Shown in pieces: positions 60,773 through 64,000 of a stretch of 64,000 nucleotides of DNA (its first letter is position 1; the number at the start of each line of letters is the position of its first letter). Source of the DNA: Mangrovimonas sp. TPBH4 (GTDB lineage Bacteria > Bacteroidota > Bacteroidia > Flavobacteriales > Flavobacteriaceae). The DNA is taken from the NCBI RefSeq assembly GCF_001280505.1, contig NZ_LBIO01000057.1, positions 186,001 through 250,000 on the forward strand, written 5' to 3'. The notes under the pieces are model-generated. The model saw only the letters and a list, made by a program, of their open reading frames with translations. It was not told the origin of the DNA and did not search any database. The position numbers and the translations under genes are program-made.

Positions 60773-62941
60773 TTAGCTATTGTTACGCTTTAAAAGGATT
60801 TTGGCTTCTTCGAAGTCGTTGGCAGCTTCTAAAAACTCTACCATCATGCTCCAATTGGAATTTGGTTCGTAGTAATTTTTATAAATTTTTTCTGTTTTAA
60901 TGATAAGGCTATTCCCTTCCAAAATTGCAGAACTAATAAAAGCACCGGTTTGGTTTTCAACATTAAAGTTTAGTTTTTCAATACCTGAAACACTATAACC
61001 TTCTGGAATGGTTATGCTCATTTCATTTACAAAGGAACGTGGATTGCCTAAATAGACATTATGAGTCCTTTCTCTGCTTTTATCATTAATTTCATATTGG
61101 CCACCTATAAGTTTTCCAACATTAAAAATATAATTTGGACCAGCTTTTTTAATTAATTCTCCAGAAGTAGTGAAATGTTCCTTGAATTCAAGAGGATCTG
61201 AAGTACTTTTTCTTCCCGTAGCCACCAATTCAAACGAATAGTCGTCTAATTCTAAACTATATTCGTTGGAAGTGGACTTTTTGCATTTTTCCTGTTGCTT
61301 ATCCTTTAACTTTTTTAACAGTGCATCATATTCAGATTGGTAACGTTCTTTATTTTTCTTCTTTCTTACTCTGTCCAAAACTGATAGCGTCCCATATTTT
61401 TCATAGTCCTCAAAAACAAAATCATAATATTGCAACCTATCTTTTTGATCCGAAGATTTATTATGTCCAATATGAGATGAAATTCTGTCGATTGTTAAGC
61501 CCTCAAAATCGTCGTTGATTGAAATGGTTAAAGTTTCTTCAGATCTGTTGTCTTGATAGGTTGTACTTGGTAAAGTTGTATGGTCAATTCCTTCAATGTC
61601 TACTCTTTTTGCTACTTTTAGGGCGTAAGCCTCTGAATTCTCCAATAATGGAGAAATGTTGTTAACAGTGGCGTAGGCGTCAAAATCATCAATGTAAATA
61701 GGCGTTTCTGTATTTACTTTTAGGATAAAATCAGAGTTGGCCTCTAATAACAGCTCATCAATACTTCCGTTGTATCGCTTAGTACCTACCAGAATTTCAT
61801 AGTCTATTTTCTCTTCTTTTAGTACTGCTGCAAAATAACGGACAAACTGCTCTTCTGTATCAAAGAAAATAGCGTTCAAATAATAGGCAAAAGGATTCAT
61901 GATTTTTGATTCGTTGATAACGAAAGCCTCAATGTAGTTGGTGTAGAATTGGTGTCTCATGAAATAGAAAACCGATTCTACCATCTCTGTTTTGGAGCTA
62001 AAATTGTTGTCTTTAATAAAACGCTTTACTTGCCCAAGATCACCATAAGGAGATAGTTTGTCCTGATAAAATTCAAAGACTTCTTCCTTGGTTACTTTCG
62101 TTTTGATGGTTTCTTCTTCAACAGGGATAAAGGCATAGGCCTTTTTTTGGTTTCCTCTGGTACGGGCAAATGTAACTTGAAATTTATAGCAAGGAAGTTC
62201 TAGATAAGGATAAAACCATCTTGGATAAGTGTTTTCCTCTATGTCATTCATATTGAAACCATAAATACGCTCTTTTCCTTTTTTATCAGTAGGAGGAAAT
62301 TTTTCAAGTCCTGGAGCTTCATTGTAAGTATTAAAACTTACAAAGAAATCTTTTTCGGTATGTAATCTAAATTCGTAGTTTAAAATAGGGTAATTGGCCT
62401 CAATGATGTTTTCTACAGGTTTGAAGCGATAGAGGTCATTTTCTGCGGGAATCATATCTGTATAAAAGTAATAATCTATAACATCCCCTTTTTCAAGATT
62501 TGGAATGGCTAATTTTTTCTCTTCCTCTTCTTTGATGGTTTCCTCTTTGGTGTCGATAATAAATTCATCTCCATTTGGTTTGATTACTTTAAGGCCTAAG
62601 AAAAATGTGTTTAGAATCTTACCATATTGGTTGTCGTTTTTGTATTTAAATTCGGAATATTCAGTTACCGCAGCTTGGTCCAATAATTTAATACGGTTTC
62701 TTACCACTTTGGTGTACTCAATACTATTTTGTGGACGGATGTAGTAGTAATTTACAGAACGCAAAAGGTAAACGGCAGATTCATTTTGCCATTTTTCAGG
62801 TACCTTATTGTCATATTGCGTGGTTTCGTCCCATAGTTTTTGTTCGACTTTTTCAATTTTTTTTAATTGATCTTTCGATTGTGCATTTGCAACTATGACT
62901 GTAATCAGACAAAAGATGCTAAGTAATAATTTTTTAGTCAT
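60773..62941 (-). CDS. DUF3857-domain exported protein
   Basis: Protein of 722 residues with signal peptide (VIVANAQ at about 15-21). The N-terminal DUF3857 domain (about 50-250) has YYIRPQNSIEYTKVVRNRI, KVIKPNGDEFIIDTKEE and EKGDVIDYYFYTDMIPAEND, typical of the family. The middle part (about 290-420) resembles a transglutaminase-like region but lacks the GDCKG Cys motif of the next gene upstream. The C-terminal third is beta-rich. It lies 4 bp after its paralogue and forms an operon with it. The function of this family in Bacteroidota is unknown; degenerate transglutaminase folds may bind peptides. Confidence 0.85.
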   Translation of the reverse strand: MTKKLLLSIFCLITVIVANAQSKDQLKKIEKVEQKLWDETTQYDNKVPEKWQNESAVYLLRSVNYYYIRPQNSIEYTKVVRNRIKLLDQAAVTEYSEFKYKNDNQYGKILNTFFLGLKVIKPNGDEFIIDTKEETIKEEEEKKLAIPNLEKGDVIDYYFYTDMIPAENDLYRFKPVENIIEANYPILNYEFRLHTEKDFFVSFNTYNEAPGLEKFPPTDKKGKERIYGFNMNDIEENTYPRWFYPYLELPCYKFQVTFARTRGNQKKAYAFIPVEEETIKTKVTKEEVFEFYQDKLSPYGDLGQVKRFIKDNNFSSKTEMVESVFYFMRHQFYTNYIEAFVINESKIMNPFAYYLNAIFFDTEEQFVRYFAAVLKEEKIDYEILVGTKRYNGSIDELLLEANSDFILKVNTETPIYIDDFDAYATVNNISPLLENSEAYALKVAKRVDIEGIDHTTLPSTTYQDNRSEETLTISINDDFEGLTIDRISSHIGHNKSSDQKDRLQYYDFVFEDYEKYGTLSVLDRVRKKKNKERYQSEYDALLKKLKDKQQEKCKKSTSNEYSLELDDYSFELVATGRKSTSDPLEFKEHFTTSGELIKKAGPNYIFNVGKLIGGQYEINDKSRERTHNVYLGNPRSFVNEMSITIPEGYSVSGIEKLNFNVENQTGAFISSAILEGNSLIIKTEKIYKNYYEPNSNWSMMVEFLEAANDFEEAKILLKRNNS

Positions 62942-62945
62942 TAGG

Positions 62946-64000
62946 TTAGTTGTTATTAGGTTTGGTTAAAGTTAATTGTTCGTTATAGATACCATTAAGT
63001 TGCTTTATAGTATCATTCCAAAGTTGAAAGTTGGCCTGTTTAATTTGTGCATTTTTAATCACAAATAGTTTATTGTATTGCAATTTGTTTCCGTTTAGTT
63101 GCAAATTCACCTTTATGGTAAAATCTTCATTGTCTACTTCAATATTTTCAGGTAAATGCTCTATGGTGTACCCTGTAGGAATTTCCAGGTTCATTTGAAA
63201 ATCATAATGAGATTTATAATTAAACACCAAGTCAATCTTGCGGTCTTCTAGTTCGTAATTTGCAAATTCTTTATTAGGATCGAGGTCAAGATATATAATG
63301 CCATCAAAGCTTGAGATTGCATTTTTAAGGGTTAGGTTATAGTCTATTTTTACATCGGCCTCTCTATTTTCTAAATCGGAAGTATTGATATTTTCGACTT
63401 TGATGTTTTTATCGCCATCATCCAAATAATAGGTTAGCGCTTCGTCCTTTTTATCATTCATTAAATTGTTGAAATGATAAAGGAATGAAGATCTACTTTC
63501 TCCTTTAAAATTCCTCTGAACAGTTCCCGTAATCACTTCATCAAGTATTTTAGCATTATAAACAAAGGAAGAAGCATTGTTGGAGGCAGACGATACAGGA
63601 ACGGGTTCCAATATATAATTGTCGCCATCCTCAATCAAAGCTTGTTTGCCTTGAATGCGCTCTGCATATTCGCCAAAAGGATTGTATTTTTCGGTTCCAT
63701 CTAAAAAGATTTTCTTTCCATCTTTAAAGAGGGTGCAAATCATGTGATTGTCTACAGATAGGGAGGGAGTAGAATAGTCATAGGCAATGTGCTTGGTGCC
63801 TATCCAAGTAAGGCGCACATCAAAACCAGCTTCGACAAGCATTTGTTTGATTAGGTTGGCCATTCCTTTACAATCTCCATAACGTTTGTTGAAAACATTT
63901 TGGGAGTCGTCTGGTTTAAATCCTGCGATACCATCTTCAAATGCTATGTATCTTATGTTATCCTGAACCCAGTAATAGATATTTTTGATTTTTTCTTCAT
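62946..64000 (-). CDS. DUF3857/transglutaminase-like protein, 5' end outside the window
   Basis: The C-terminal 350 residues of a longer protein; the frame is open through the window edge at 64000. The transglutaminase core is present: IKNIYYWVQDNIRYIAFEDG, the catalytic Cys in NKRYGDCKGMANLIKQML, the His in DNHMICTLF and the Asp in KKIFLDGTEKYNPFG. After the core, a beta-rich DUF3858-like C-terminal domain follows, with YNKLFVIKNAQIKQANFQLW near the end. The N-terminal DUF3857 domain is expected beyond the edge. It is the upstream partner of the DUF3857 gene at 60773. Cross-linking or protease-like activity is possible because the triad is intact. Confidence 0.88.
   Translation of the reverse strand, partial: EEKIKNIYYWVQDNIRYIAFEDGIAGFKPDDSQNVFNKRYGDCKGMANLIKQMLVEAGFDVRLTWIGTKHIAYDYSTPSLSVDNHMICTLFKDGKKIFLDGTEKYNPFGEYAERIQGKQALIEDGDNYILEPVPVSSASNNASSFVYNAKILDEVITGTVQRNFKGESRSSFLYHFNNLMNDKKDEALTYYLDDGDKNIKVENINTSDLENREADVKIDYNLTLKNAISSFDGIIYLDLDPNKEFANYELEDRKIDLVFNYKSHYDFQMNLEIPTGYTIEHLPENIEVDNEDFTIKVNLQLNGNKLQYNKLFVIKNAQIKQANFQLWNDTIKQLNGIYNEQLTLTKPNNN

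Overview
The window comes from the chromosome of a Bacteroidota bacterium, most likely a marine or plant-associated Flavobacteriaceae. The signs are a SusC/SusD pair, many lipoproteins with an S-C-S/D-D-D start, GIN-domain (DUF2807), DUF3857 and AIM24 proteins, and promoters with the TAnnTTTG -7 element. The DNA is AT-rich with AT-rich spacers. I saw no rRNA, tRNA, CRISPR array, transposase or phage gene.

Layout. (1) 1-5001, minus: response regulator, histidine kinase, then a CusA/CzcA-type metal efflux RND pump cut by the window edge; matching direct repeats lie upstream of both the regulator and the pump. (2) 5456-13948: single genes, namely a VOC-domain lipoprotein, a 56-residue lipoprotein, a metallo-beta-lactamase-fold hydrolase, a PrcB-like lipoprotein, a sulfatase, an intradiol-dioxygenase-like lipoprotein, a LytS/LytTR two-component pair and a small lipoprotein. 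(3) 14236-43407: a 29-kb glucuronoxylan utilisation locus in four transcription units: susC-susD-glycan-binding protein-dual esterase (plus); GH67-SDR-uxuA-GH115-GH10 (minus); GH3 (plus) with a convergent lacI-type regulator (minus); and GH43-xylB-xylA-GH30-SSS symporter (plus). (4) 43612-45670: a YtxH/YqjE-like envelope trio and thioredoxin reductase. (5) 45862-49388: a PNGase F-like lipoprotein and an M2 peptidase. (6) 49411-53882: a PadR-PspC-GIN envelope-stress module and a DUF4870 protein. (7) 54028-55705: DUF4442, AIM24 and a small conserved protein. (8) 55794-59091: a Cys-containing small protein, MbnP-like and MbnH-like proteins and a beta-barrel candidate, with RNA-like inverted repeats at the gene junctions. 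(9) 59125-60655: oxyR and dps, divergent. (10) 60773-64000: two DUF3857/transglutaminase-like proteins, the second cut by the window edge.

How the xylan locus fits together: surface GH10 and GH30 enzymes and the three-CBM lipoprotein bind and cut xylan, SusC/SusD import oligomers, the SGNH plus NodB esterase removes acetyl groups, GH115 and GH67 remove (methyl)glucuronic acid, GH3 and GH43 release xylose, and XylA and XylB make xylulose 5-phosphate. UxuA and an SDR enzyme point to glucuronate catabolism, but uronate isomerase is not in the window. No arabinofuranosidase or feruloyl esterase is recognisable, so acetylated glucuronoxylan is the likely substrate. A LacI-type repressor, rather than a hybrid two-component sensor, appears to control the locus through sites of the form CAAnCGnTTG.

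All functional calls are by reading motifs; no database search or computation was run.
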